A stretch of DNA of 64,000 bases from positions 372,001 to 436,000 of the forward strand of contig NZ_CP007161.1 in the NCBI RefSeq assembly GCF_000725285.1, given 5' to 3'. This stretch comes from Virgibacillus sp. SK37. GTDB taxonomy: Bacteria; Bacillota; Bacilli; Bacillales; Amphibacillaceae. Under the pieces are notes generated by a model. The model was not told the origin of the DNA, did no database searches, and worked only from the letters and a program-made list of their open reading frames with translations. Shown one piece after another: positions 18,934 to 26,870 of the stretch (position 1 is the stretch's first letter; each line of letters starts with the position of its first letter). Both the position numbers and the translations under genes were made by a program.

Positions 18934-18977
18934 AAAAGAGAAAAAGAGGTGGCTTGTGCTACCCTTTTTCTCTTCAA
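18934..18977. terminator. Bidirectional terminator
   Basis: AAAGAGAAAAAGAGGTGGC ... GCTACCCTTTTTCTCTT stem with T/A flanks, serving the hypothetical gene and the convergent CMD-family gene. Confidence 0.8.
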
Positions 18978-18989
18978 TTTATGCGAACA

Positions 18990-19361
18990 TCACTGTTTCA
19001 TTTTGTAGTGATCAAACGTATCCATCGCTAACGTTACTCCTTGAGCGAAGGCAGCGCCTCCTCCTAAAGCTGCACTAACTGAAATAGCCTCCATAAATTC
19101 CTCTTCTGTTGCTCCGTTGTCTACTGCTCCCTTTGTGTGGTAAATGATGCAGTATTCATCTTGGGCATAAACACTGATACCAAGGGCAATTAGTTGCTTT
19201 TCTTTCTTATCAATAGCTCCTTTTTCAAAACAAGCGTCTGTGAAATCAAAATATGCTTTGGTAACTTTAGGGAAGCTTTTCTCAAATCTGCTGCTTCCTT
19301 GTTTATAATCCATAATAGATTGATCAAAATAATTTTCCAGTTCCTCATAATTTTCTTCCAA
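18990..19361 (-). CDS. Carboxymuconolactone decarboxylase (AhpD-like) family protein
   Basis: All-helical protein of about 123 residues. The family motif appears as YAQDEYCIIYHTKGAVDNGATEEE: one Cys and a His three residues later, with an upstream Glu, where AhpD itself has CxxC. With a single Cys it cannot form the usual resolving disulfide in one chain, so a thiol peroxidase-partner role is uncertain. Start is taken at TTG 19361, eight bases after GGAG; a GTG at 19370 almost touches that site. Family membership is sound; the reaction is unknown. Confidence 0.85.
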   Translation of the reverse strand: MEENYEELENYFDQSIMDYKQGSSRFEKSFPKVTKAYFDFTDACFEKGAIDKKEKQLIALGISVYAQDEYCIIYHTKGAVDNGATEEEFMEAISVSAALGGGAAFAQGVTLAMDTFDHYKMKQ

Positions 19362-19448
19362 AGTGATCACTCCAATTCACCGTTGTATTAGGTTGCATAG
19401 TATAGTCTTATTAGAAAGTAACAAAATTATACATTTGTAATCATAGAG

Positions 19449-19487
19449 CAAAAAAATCCTACCTCAGACGTTGAAGTAGGATTTTAT
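19449..19487. terminator. Bidirectional terminator of the MFS gene
   Basis: AAAATCCTAC-C-TCA ... TGA-A-GTAGGATTTT; one mismatch, T/A flanks. Confidence 0.8.
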
Positions 19488-19504
19488 AATAAAAAATATT
19501 AAAG

Positions 19505-20659
19505 TTATGCTATCGCCTTGCTTCTCATCTTTACCATAGAAATTGTAGCAGTAGCTAAAGCGATTATAACGAAAAATCCACCAACTGTGGCATTATGCTC
19601 TACCCCTGATTGCTCAATAACAAGCCCTCCGAGGAAAGATCCAAAGGCAATTCCAAAGTGAAGCGCAGAATTATTTAAGCTTTGTTGTATATCTGAGGTT
19701 TCAGGAGCTGCTTCGATCAAATAACTCTGTAATGCGGGAGTAATTGCCCAACTCATCATGCTCCAAATGATCATGACAATCAAAAATACTGGTACTGCAA
19801 AGGTTGTATATGGAATGCTAAAAATAGCTACACCAAAAATAATAATTACGCCAATAATGGTAGGCTTGGCACCGAATTTATCAGCGAATGTACCTCCAAT
19901 GCCGCCACCGAATACTGCTGCCACTCCAAATAGTAAGTAAACAATACTTACCCATGTCCCGTCTAACCCCATTGTTGATTTTAAGAAAGGAGTTAAATAC
20001 GCATAAAGCGTTAAATGCCCTGCCAAAAATAAAAAGGTAGTCAATTGAGCAAAGAATATTTTCCGGTTTTTTAAAGTAGCTACCTGCTTAATTAAAGAAA
20101 TTGATGGTTTTGGAGCAATTTTACCCATGAAAAAGTAGACCCCGAGAAAAGAGAATACAGTTAATACAGATATCAACATAAATGGTGCTCGCCAACCAAA
20201 TGCATTACCAAGCATTAGCCCAAGTGGTACTCCTAAAACTAGAGAGCCACTAACACCCATCATTACAATTCCTATCGCTCTTCCTCGGTAATTTGGCTTT
20301 ACAATATTAGAAGCAATGGTAATACATAAAACCACAAGCAAAGAGCCACTCGCTGCTGAAATGATTCGAGCTACAAATAATATGGTATAGGTTGGACTTA
20401 TTACTGCTAGCATATTACCTGCTAGAAATATTACAAGTGAAATCAGCGTAAGCTTCTTTCTTTCTATTTTGTTGGTAGCTGATAAGAGAATTGGAGCAGC
20501 AATTGCAAAGACGAGTGAGAATACGGTAATAAGCATACCGGCCTTTCCTAGACTGATACCCAAGTCTGTTGCCACTAAATCAAGTATACCACCTATAATT
20601 AATTCGACCATTCCTACTACAAATGAAACGATTGTTAGTAAATAAACACGTTTATCCAT
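19505..20659 (-). CDS. MFS efflux transporter, DHA1 family (PbuE/AraJ-like)
   Basis: Twelve-helix proton-driven exporter of 384 residues. It resembles B. subtilis PbuE (purine base/nucleoside efflux) in several places: VELIIGGILDLVATDLGIS at the N-terminus, YRGRAIGIVMMGVSGSLVLGVPLG in the TM4-5 region, and MMSWAITPALQSYLIEAAPETSDIQQS near the C-terminus. Purines are therefore a possible substrate, but no purine riboswitch precedes it, unlike pbuE. GAGAGGG lies nine bases before ATG. Divergent from a TrmB-type regulator, with a perfect 6-bp inverted repeat between them, which suggests local control. Confidence 0.85.
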   Translation of the reverse strand: MDKRVYLLTIVSFVVGMVELIIGGILDLVATDLGISLGKAGMLITVFSLVFAIAAPILLSATNKIERKKLTLISLVIFLAGNMLAVISPTYTILFVARIISAASGSLLVVLCITIASNIVKPNYRGRAIGIVMMGVSGSLVLGVPLGLMLGNAFGWRAPFMLISVLTVFSFLGVYFFMGKIAPKPSISLIKQVATLKNRKIFFAQLTTFLFLAGHLTLYAYLTPFLKSTMGLDGTWVSIVYLLFGVAAVFGGGIGGTFADKFGAKPTIIGVIIIFGVAIFSIPYTTFAVPVFLIVMIIWSMMSWAITPALQSYLIEAAPETSDIQQSLNNSALHFGIAFGSFLGGLVIEQSGVEHNATVGGFFVIIALATATISMVKMRSKAIA

Positions 20660-20680
20660 TATTCATTTCCCTCTCCATTA

Positions 20681-20702
20681 AGTTACCACTATAATAGTAA
20701 CT
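20681..20702. promoter_or_regulatory. Inverted repeat AGTTAC-N10-GTAACT between MFS and TrmB genes
   Basis: Perfect 6-bp arms with a TATAAT-like centre, located 22 bases from the MFS start and 100 from the regulator start. Likely operator or promoter overlap in this divergent pair. A second dyad AAGAG-N6-CTCTT follows at about 20731-20746. Confidence 0.45.
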
Positions 20703-20802
20703 CGTATGGTGAGAAAAAACAAGAGCAAGTTCTCTTTTAAACAAATAAGTGAATTTATGCTATTATAGATGATATAAAGGAAGTTTCAGGGAGATTATAA
20801 TT

Positions 20803-21561
20803 ATGCTACAACAATTTGGTTTTACTCAATATGAAAGCCAAGTTTATCAAGCCTTGGCTACAAGCAATGAACCTCTGGATCCGTCTAGGGTTGTCAAACG
20901 CTCTGGCGTGCCGCGTGCTAAAGTTTATGAGGTACTTCATCGTTTGGGTGAAAAAGGTGTAATCCTTGAATCAACAACGGAAAAGAAAAGAGTATATGCT
21001 GCTTTGCCGATAGAAATGTTAGTTGAAAAATTAAAAGGTGACTTTAACTATAAAATAGAAAAGTTAAAAAAGATGGAAGCAACAGATATACCTACAGATG
21101 ATCGTGTCTGGACATTGAAGGATGATCAGTCTATACAGGTTGTCTTAAAAGAGTTAATCCAGGAAGCAACTGCTTCTATCTTTATCTCAGGTTGGGCAGA
21201 GGATTTACAGAATGTACTACCCTTACTAGAAAACAAGTATGCACAGGGGCTTCAAGTTACCATGCATGTGATTGGTCAGTTAGAAACAGTCCTTTCTGAT
21301 GTTTCTGTCCTTATTCCTGATGATTACCATGATAGCCTGGAACAAAGTCGGACCATAATTATTGACGAGCGGGAAATGCTTTTTGCCGGTATAGAAAACA
21401 TGGAGTGGCAAGCAATTCGTACGCAATCGCGTCCACTTGTTAAGTTTTTTACAGAATTCTTTTATCATGATATAGCCTTGACGGAAATTACCAGAAAGTA
21501 TAAAGATATTGTGGTAAAAGATACGGAGATACGAAACGTTTTAATGAAATTAAGGTATTAA
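20803..21561 (+). CDS. TrmB family transcriptional regulator
   Basis: DNA-binding regulator of 252 residues. Residues 1-70 are the TrmB winged helix (GFTQYESQVYQALATSNE, then RSGVPRAKVYEVLHRLGEKGVI). A coiled segment around 75-95 probably dimerises, and residues about 105-250 resemble the phospholipase-D-like/sugar-sensing C-terminal half (IFISGWAEDLQNVLPLLE). Ligand unknown; bacterial members often respond to sugars. It precedes the squalene-synthase-like gene by about 20 bases and is divergent from an exporter, so it may control either or both. Confidence 0.88.
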   Translation: MLQQFGFTQYESQVYQALATSNEPLDPSRVVKRSGVPRAKVYEVLHRLGEKGVILESTTEKKRVYAALPIEMLVEKLKGDFNYKIEKLKKMEATDIPTDDRVWTLKDDQSIQVVLKELIQEATASIFISGWAEDLQNVLPLLENKYAQGLQVTMHVIGQLETVLSDVSVLIPDDYHDSLEQSRTIIIDEREMLFAGIENMEWQAIRTQSRPLVKFFTEFFYHDIALTEITRKYKDIVVKDTEIRNVLMKLRY

Positions 21562-21583
21562 CCGGTTGAGGGAGGAAACAGGT

Positions 21584-22402
21584 TTGAATAACCAAGATGT
21601 ACAAAAAGATGCCATGCGTGTTTTAAAACAAACAAGCAGAACATTTAATATTCCAATTAATTTACTAAAGCCTACTTTAAAGAAAACGGTTGCTTCAGCG
21701 TACCTTTGCATGCGAGCAATTGATGAGATAGAGGACCATGAGCAGCTTTCTTCAGATACGAAACAACAGCTACTCAGGGAAACGGCTAAACTTTTGAAAA
21801 CCGAATTTGATGAAGAGGCTTATGTAAAACTTGTGAAGCCCTATGAATCTGTCTTGCCTGAAGTAACTCTCAGACTAGGTGATTGGATTGAAGTGTGTCC
21901 AGAAGGAATAACGGATAAAGTAACGGAATCCACTGCCATCATGGCAGAGGGGATGGCAAAATGGACAGAGAAAGACTGGATCATTCATACAAAGGAAGAT
22001 CTGGATGATTATACGTATTATGTTGCAGGATTGGTTGGAGTTATGTTGTCTGATATCTGGGAATGGTATGATGGAACAAAGACGGATCGTGAACTTGCAA
22101 TTGGCTACGGAAGAGGGTTGCAGGCAGTGAATATGATCAGAAATCAAAAGGAAGATGCTGAACGCGGCGTCCAATTTATACCAGATGGATGGACGAGAGA
22201 AGACATGTTTACATATGCTAAACGTAATTTAAAGCAGGCTGATGAATATATCAAAGTAATAAAAACTCGCAATATCCTTCTTTTTTGCCGAATTCCTCTC
22301 GCTTTGGCTAAGAAAACATTAAAAGCAATGGAAAATGGGCAGGAAAAAATGTCCCGTAATGAAGTGGAAGATACCGTAGAGGATATAATTAATAGAAAAT
22401 AA
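21584..22402 (+). CDS. Squalene/phytoene synthase family protein
   Basis: Helical prenyl-diphosphate enzyme fold, 272 residues. The first Asp-rich site is intact: MRAIDEIEDHE (Asp47, Asp51). The second, normally RDxxED, reads IRNQKEDAERG, with Asn187 where the first Asp is usual and Glu/Asp kept. That change could alter Mg2+ binding, so head-to-head condensation activity is not assured; B. subtilis YisP is a family member that acts as a farnesyl-diphosphate phosphatase instead. TTG 21584 is chosen because GGGAGG lies eight bases before it; an upstream TTG at 21566 has no site. Likely in one transcript with the TrmB gene. No desaturase or hopanoid cyclase gene is adjacent. Confidence 0.85.
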   Translation: MNNQDVQKDAMRVLKQTSRTFNIPINLLKPTLKKTVASAYLCMRAIDEIEDHEQLSSDTKQQLLRETAKLLKTEFDEEAYVKLVKPYESVLPEVTLRLGDWIEVCPEGITDKVTESTAIMAEGMAKWTEKDWIIHTKEDLDDYTYYVAGLVGVMLSDIWEWYDGTKTDRELAIGYGRGLQAVNMIRNQKEDAERGVQFIPDGWTREDMFTYAKRNLKQADEYIKVIKTRNILLFCRIPLALAKKTLKAMENGQEKMSRNEVEDTVEDIINRK

Positions 22403-22406
22403 TGGT

Positions 22407-22440
22407 TGACCGTCTTATGATAAGGCGGTCTATTTTTTTA
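22407..22440 (+). terminator. Intrinsic terminator of the TrmB-prenyltransferase unit
   Basis: GACCGTCTTAT-G-ATAAGGCGGTC followed by TATTTTTTT. Confidence 0.9.
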
Positions 22441-22464
22441 AAAATAACTATGTATCTCATTGAA

Positions 22465-22560
22465 GTTATGACGGACAAAGCATCCAAAAAAGCGGGTTTT
22501 CATGTTTAGTAAAAAGGGTATGAGAGAGAAAGAAAACGAGCTGAAATGTTTATCATAAAG
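22465..22560. repeat. Degenerate relative of the 52-bp hairpin repeat
   Basis: ATGACGGACA at 22468-22477 and GAAATGTTTATCATAA near 22543-22558 match the two ends of the units at 11795-12002, separated by an unrelated centre. The surrounding 22441-22853 gap otherwise holds one start-less open frame (22640-22834, see findings). Confidence 0.4.
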
Positions 22561-22853
22561 TAGGTAAAGTACATGTAGACATTTTAAATTGTAAATGACT
22601 AACATATGAATAAACCTTATTTTTGTACTTTAAGTTTAGAATTCGATTATATTACATAGAATAAACGCAAAACGAAAAAGGCAATTAGAAAATTTGACGA
22701 CGGAATTAGATTTACCTATAATTAAACATTGTATTTTAAAAAAAGAGCAAGCTGATGGCAGAGCATTTATGGTTATAGAGAGAGATTTCATATTTCGTTC
22801 CATCCAATGGTCGTATTTTGGCACTTGCTCCTAAATTAATTAGGAGGAAAATC

Positions 22854-24410
22854 GTGGATTTTTTTAAGAGGAACAAATTAGATTGGCCCGTTTTTATATT
22901 TAGTGGAGGTTTTCTAATTTTATTTATCCTATTGTCTTTGTTAAATAGTGAGATGGTGGATAGTGCAATTGGATTATTATTTGGATATGCAGCAGAGATT
23001 TTTGGAGGTTATTGGCAGTTATTATTACTTGGTAATTTTCTTATTGGACTATATTTGGCGTTTTCCAAGTATGGGAAGGTGCGTTTAGGAAAACAAAGTA
23101 AGCCTAAGTACAGTTATTTTCGCTGGATAGCCATGATCTTGGTTACCTTACTGGCAAGCGGAGGTGTCTTTTGGGCGGCTTCGGAGCCAATGTACCATTA
23201 TATGAGTACACCACCGTTATTTGGCGGTGGGGAGTTTAATAATATAGCAGCAGCATTCGGGCAGTCCTTTTTGCATTGGGGGTTTCTTGCTTGGGCCATT
23301 CTTGGAACACTTGCAACTATAGTGATGATGTATGTTCACTATAATAAAGGCCTCCCACTACGACCAAGAGGATTATTATATCCTATATTTGGTGAAAAAA
23401 TATATAAAAATAGTGCGTTGGGAACTACGGCAGATGTCTTTTCTGTTATTTCAACCGTCGCAGGTACATTAGGGCCGCTAGGATTTCTTGGTTTGCAAAT
23501 ATCCTATGGCCTAAATAGCCTTTTCAATGTCCCAAACACGCTAACGGTAAGTATTATAATTGTTTTAAGTTTAGCGGGTATTGCGGCGATTTCAGCAGCT
23601 ACCGGAGTAGACCGAGGTATTCTTACGTTAAGCAGATATAATGTGGGGCTGACCATTGTACTTGCTGTCCTCGTCCTAATCATTGGGCCGACGATGTTTA
23701 TTATTGACTCGTTTATCGGAGGAACAGGATTCCAGCTGCAAAACTTTCTTACAATGAGTTTGTATCGGGGAGATCATGCATGGCTTGGATCTTGGACTAT
23801 ATTCTTCTGGGGATGGTTTATCGGATATGCTCCAATGTTAATTGTATTCATTACTCGTATTTCAAGAGGAAGAACAATTAGGGATTTGATTATTGCTGTT
23901 TCCCTTGTTGCCCCAATTGTTAACAACTTTTGGTTTTCCGTTGTTGGTGGAACTGGTGTATTCTTTGAAAAGGAACATCCTGGTTCGATTTCCAATGCGC
24001 TAAATGAGGGCGGAATGCCTGCAGCTGTTTTGGCGATTACAGATCAATTACCTTTAGGAATGTGGATAGGTCTTGGATTCCTATTAGTTTCTGTTATTTT
24101 TGTAGCAACTACAGTTGATACAATGTCATACACAGTTGCTGCGACTTTAACGGGAAATGATAGTCCGAAACGATGGTTACGTGTTTTCTGGGCACTAATA
24201 TTTGGAGTTACCACTGTGATGATCCTATCTATCGGGGAAGACAGTATAGCCTCTATCCAGAATTCAATAGTAATTACCGCAGTACCGGTATCCTTGCTCC
24301 TTCTGTCTCCTCTATGGAGTGCACCTAAAATTGCCAGAAAAATGGCATTGGATCAAGGGTTAATCTGGGAACGTGAAATGAGGAAAAAAGTAGATAAAGT
24401 GGAAAAATAA
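22854..24410 (+). CDS. BCCT family transporter with divergent Trp box
   Basis: Twelve-helix betaine/choline/carnitine-type carrier, 518 residues. Conserved features: SKYGKVRLGKQ before TM3, WAASEPMYHYMSTPP and LHWGFLAWAI. The central segment SWTIFFWGWFIGYAPMLIVF, then ITRISRGRTIRD, shows Gly-Tyr and Met-Leu where glycine-betaine carriers have the Trp-rich WWISWxPFVG box (compare OpuD at 42 kb). Substrate may therefore differ from glycine betaine. GTG 22854 is chosen because TAGGAGG lies eight to nine bases upstream; the longer TTG frame from 22818 has none. Na+ or H+ coupling is not decidable here. Confidence 0.9.
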   Translation: MDFFKRNKLDWPVFIFSGGFLILFILLSLLNSEMVDSAIGLLFGYAAEIFGGYWQLLLLGNFLIGLYLAFSKYGKVRLGKQSKPKYSYFRWIAMILVTLLASGGVFWAASEPMYHYMSTPPLFGGGEFNNIAAAFGQSFLHWGFLAWAILGTLATIVMMYVHYNKGLPLRPRGLLYPIFGEKIYKNSALGTTADVFSVISTVAGTLGPLGFLGLQISYGLNSLFNVPNTLTVSIIIVLSLAGIAAISAATGVDRGILTLSRYNVGLTIVLAVLVLIIGPTMFIIDSFIGGTGFQLQNFLTMSLYRGDHAWLGSWTIFFWGWFIGYAPMLIVFITRISRGRTIRDLIIAVSLVAPIVNNFWFSVVGGTGVFFEKEHPGSISNALNEGGMPAAVLAITDQLPLGMWIGLGFLLVSVIFVATTVDTMSYTVAATLTGNDSPKRWLRVFWALIFGVTTVMILSIGEDSIASIQNSIVITAVPVSLLLLSPLWSAPKIARKMALDQGLIWEREMRKKVDKVEK

Positions 24411-24411
24411 T

Positions 24412-24449
24412 TTGTAACCCTAATGCCAAGACATTAGGGTTTTTTCTGG
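24412..24449 (+). terminator. Intrinsic terminator of the BCCT gene
   Basis: AACCCTAATG-N6-CATTAGGGTT followed by T4-6. Confidence 0.9.
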
Positions 24450-24461
24450 ATTCCTATACTT

Positions 24462-24496
24462 AAATGTGGTGATGTGATGTTCACTTCACCACATTT
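24462..24496. repeat. Inverted repeat AAATGTGGTGA / TCACCACATTT
   Basis: Perfect 11-bp arms and a 13-base loop without a T-run on either strand, so not a classical terminator. It sits between the BCCT terminator and the 3' end of the DUF4956 gene; function unknown. Confidence 0.6.
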
Positions 24497-24610
24497 GTCT
24501 GAGAACCTTTTTTATCTTAATTTAGTACGGCGGAGAGTTACGCTCTGCTGCGGATTAACCTTTTCAAAATAAATAACCTCACATGGTTTACAGGTAAGTT
24601 AGTGAAACTT

Positions 24611-25255
24611 TTAAATTCGCGTTTTTTCACGAATTCTATCAAGCAATTCTTTATCCTTGGTAGCATTTTTACTTCTAATAGAGTATGTGTATAATATCAT
24701 GGTACCTAAGTTCGTTGTTTCCACTTGGCGTAGATCATGACTGAGTGTATATTCGATAAATATATCATCAAGCAGGTTTTCATGGTTAAGATTTTCTGGA
24801 ACAGTAACCTTTAGAATTTGTGTATCCTTGCCCTTTCCGTATTCAAACTTATAAAGTAAGTAGAATAATAAGCTTGCAAAAACAGTCAAAATAACTGCTA
24901 AGTCAAATTGAAAAAAACCGCTTGTCATACCTACACATAAACCAAAGAAGATATAAGCAATATCCTTTGCGTCAGTTACAGCACTACGAAAGCGGATAAG
25001 AGAAAATACGGCAAATAGTCCAAAGGCAACTCCAGCATTACCACTAACGACATTCATTACAACGGACACAACCACACTCATAATAATAATTGTATGGACA
25101 AATGCTTGGGAGTATCTTTCTCCTGTAAAAGTAATATGATAAATTTTTGTTATGATTAAACTTAAAACTGCTGCAATAGCCATTGCAACCAAACTCATAA
25201 GGATAGATGAGTTCGTTCCATTAAAACCGTTAGCTAACTGATCAAAAATCTCCAT
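24611..25255 (-). CDS. DUF4956 membrane protein
   Basis: Membrane protein of 214 residues with four or five hydrophobic helices in the first 140 (about 18-40, 50-70, 74-85, 98-115, 118-135). A conserved cytoplasmic-facing FSLIRFRSAVTDAKDIAYIF segment and a soluble alpha/beta C-terminal domain follow. Start ATG 25255 has GGAGG eight bases before it; TTG 25270 is an alternative without support. DUF4956 genes usually sit next to a VTC-domain (polyphosphate-polymerase-like) gene and often CotH; here the VTC-domain partner directly upstream is broken. Function unknown, probably a cell-envelope role. Confidence 0.85.
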   Translation of the reverse strand: MEIFDQLANGFNGTNSSILMSLVAMAIAAVLSLIITKIYHITFTGERYSQAFVHTIIIMSVVVSVVMNVVSGNAGVAFGLFAVFSLIRFRSAVTDAKDIAYIFFGLCVGMTSGFFQFDLAVILTVFASLLFYLLYKFEYGKGKDTQILKVTVPENLNHENLLDDIFIEYTLSHDLRQVETTNLGTMILYTYSIRSKNATKDKELLDRIREKTRI

Positions 25256-25256
25256 T

Positions 25257-25944
25257 TTATCTTCCTCCAATTTCTATTAGTTCTTTTGAAATTCCGTTAG
25301 GCAAGGACTCTTTTTTTAACAGCTCCATGCTAGTGCAATATTTTGATGCACTTCTTTGCTCGCAGTTTAATTGCTGCAATATTCTTGTTAGCCATAACGG
25401 AACACTATCATCCACTTTAACTTCTAGCACAGCCATATCTTGAGGTAATTCGCAGATTTTTATCGTATAAGCCATGCAATGCATGCCTGTCATAGCTGAC
25501 AATCATGCCTGGTTCCAGTTTATAAAGGTGACGAAAGTAATCAATTTCTCTTAATACTTGTAAATTAGAAGTATGAATTAATTCCAAAGACTCTCCCTGG
25601 GCGTTCTCCAGATAACGATATGCTTCTGATAAAGGTAGTACCATGCGCCGCTTATTAACAACCTTTTTATGCTTCTGCTTTACCTCAAAAAAGGCAGTAC
25701 CATTTTTATCCGTGTCATTATAAACGCGTAGACGCAGTTTTTGACGATAGCGTAATTTGTTTTTTGTTTCAAAGTAAATTTTGTTATCCTTACTTTCAAA
25801 ATACAAGCTGCTAACCGTATATCTACCTTCTGCCCCGAACTTATCAGCTCGCATATATGGCGATATTTGGTGTATTAATTCATTGTATTGATCTATAGAT
25901 ATAAGATACTTTTGTTCCTTTCTTCTAAATATTTCTATTGCCAT
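25257..25944 (-). pseudogene. VTC-domain (polyphosphate polymerase-like) gene, internal deletion and frameshift
   Basis: The 5' part (25944 to about 25434) encodes an intact family start: IFRRKEQKYLI, GRYTVSSLYFESKDNKIYFETKNKLRYRQKLRLR, FFEVKQKHKKVVNKRRM and MIVSYDRHALHGLYDKNLRIT. It then runs into RYGCARS and stops. The 3' part continues in another frame as MAVLEVKVDDSVPLWLTRIL ... EQRSASKYCTSMELL, the normal family end. Between the two, the expected thirty-odd residues containing the next catalytic basic/acidic strands are absent. So about 100 bases are missing and the frame is shifted near 25432-25444. No complete product is possible without recoding. An assembly error is the alternative. 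Start has GGAGG upstream. Confidence 0.8.
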
Positions 25945-26019
25945 TTTTTCTTCCTCCTTACCCTGTATGATAGATTAGCAGGATGAGAAATGAATGATAA
26001 ATAGATTAGAAACCAATGA

Positions 26020-26056
26020 GAAAAGGGTGAAGTCACTTTTAATGACTTCACCCCGT
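26020..26056 (-). terminator. Terminator of the 67-residue membrane protein gene
   Basis: GGGTGAAGTCA ... TGACTTCACCC; followed on the minus strand by TTTTC. Confidence 0.8.
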
Positions 26057-26062
26057 ATTACG

Positions 26063-26266
26063 TTACCTTACCCATTTATTTAATAAAGTTTTTGTGGCAA
26101 TGACCAGAATGGCTAATGCGAAGACAATAACAGCAATCGCCCCAACAGCTACAAGTATATTAACAATCGTAGCAGAGGTAAGGAAAGCTGCAGCAACCTC
26201 AGTCACAAGAATTAAAGCAAAGCCGGCCAGGACAGCTGTTAAAAATAAAACGGCTAATTGATACAT
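26063..26266 (-). CDS. Small two-pass membrane protein, 67 residues
   Basis: Two hydrophobic helices (about 3-26 and 34-58), rich in Ala, Val and Ile, end in a basic TKTLLNKWVR tail that should face the cytoplasm. AGGAGG lies nine bases before the ATG and a terminator follows, so it is a real monocistronic gene. No family recognised. Its neighbours, the VTC/DUF4956 pair and a Gly/Pro-rich protein, suggest a cell-surface or spore-surface neighbourhood, but that is only context. Confidence 0.65.
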   Translation of the reverse strand: MYQLAVLFLTAVLAGFALILVTEVAAAFLTSATIVNILVAVGAIAVIVFALAILVIATKTLLNKWVR

Positions 26267-26348
26267 AATTAGTAACCTCCTTTCCTTACTACCTTATGAA
26301 AAAGTAAGAAAAGGTGACTGTGTGGTCAAATAAATTAATAATTATAAG

Positions 26349-26852
26349 CTAGTAACATTGATATGAATCAATTTTATCAAGGTCAATTCCATAATAAACC
26401 CACCTGTACCCTTGCCATCTGTATCCAGCAATTGACTTTCTTCCTACATAGGTCGGGTAGAACCAGAAAGAATCTCTACGTAGCCAGATATACGTGTAGC
26501 GATAAAGACACCCACGGATTCCCCCCGGATCTACAGCATATAGCTGTACTTGTGGTTGGGTAGGTTGGAAGGACGGAGGTGGCGAACTAGGTGGTCCTGC
26601 GGAAGGTTGTTGTCCTGGGAAATCTCCTCCAGGGAAGCCCCCAGGCTGTCCGGGAAATCCTCCGCCAGGAAATCCAGGGAATGGCCCTCCAGGCTGCCCT
26701 GGGAAACCGGGTGGTGGGCTCCCGGGAAATCCTCCAGGTTGCCCTGGGAATTGTTGGCCACCTCCAAAGATTTGGTTTAGCATATATCCAGGTAGATTAA
26801 ATTGTCTTCCATCCTCATAATAATTATTTTCCGGTTCATATTGATAATTCAT
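26349..26852 (-). CDS. Gly/Pro-rich repeat protein (collagen-like FPG repeats)
   Basis: A 167-residue protein in three parts. The N-terminus (NYQYEPENNYYEDGRQFNLP, then GYMLNQIFGGGQQ) is polar. Residues about 35-105 are a low-complexity tract of FPG, GQPGG and PPP units. The C-terminus is aromatic and compact: GGIRGCLYRYTYIWLRRDSF, then WFYPTYVGRKSIAGYRW. The tract is proline-glycine rich but not strict GXY collagen. No signal peptide. GGAGG precedes ATG 26852. The aromatic C-terminal module looks like a folded domain shared by other Bacillaceae repeat proteins, possibly spore-associated; a CATACATA element (minus strand, near 26908-26915) is faintly like a sporulation -10. Function unknown. 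Confidence 0.7.
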   Translation of the reverse strand: MNYQYEPENNYYEDGRQFNLPGYMLNQIFGGGQQFPGQPGGFPGSPPPGFPGQPGGPFPGFPGGGFPGQPGGFPGGDFPGQQPSAGPPSSPPPSFQPTQPQVQLYAVDPGGIRGCLYRYTYIWLRRDSFWFYPTYVGRKSIAGYRWQGYRWVYYGIDLDKIDSYQCY

Positions 26853-26870
26853 TAATATATCCTCCTTCAA

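Noticed and set aside
26550-26800. Plus-strand frames across the Gly/Pro tract
   Set aside because: They arise from GC-rich repeat DNA; only the minus-strand frame has RBS and folded C-terminal domain.
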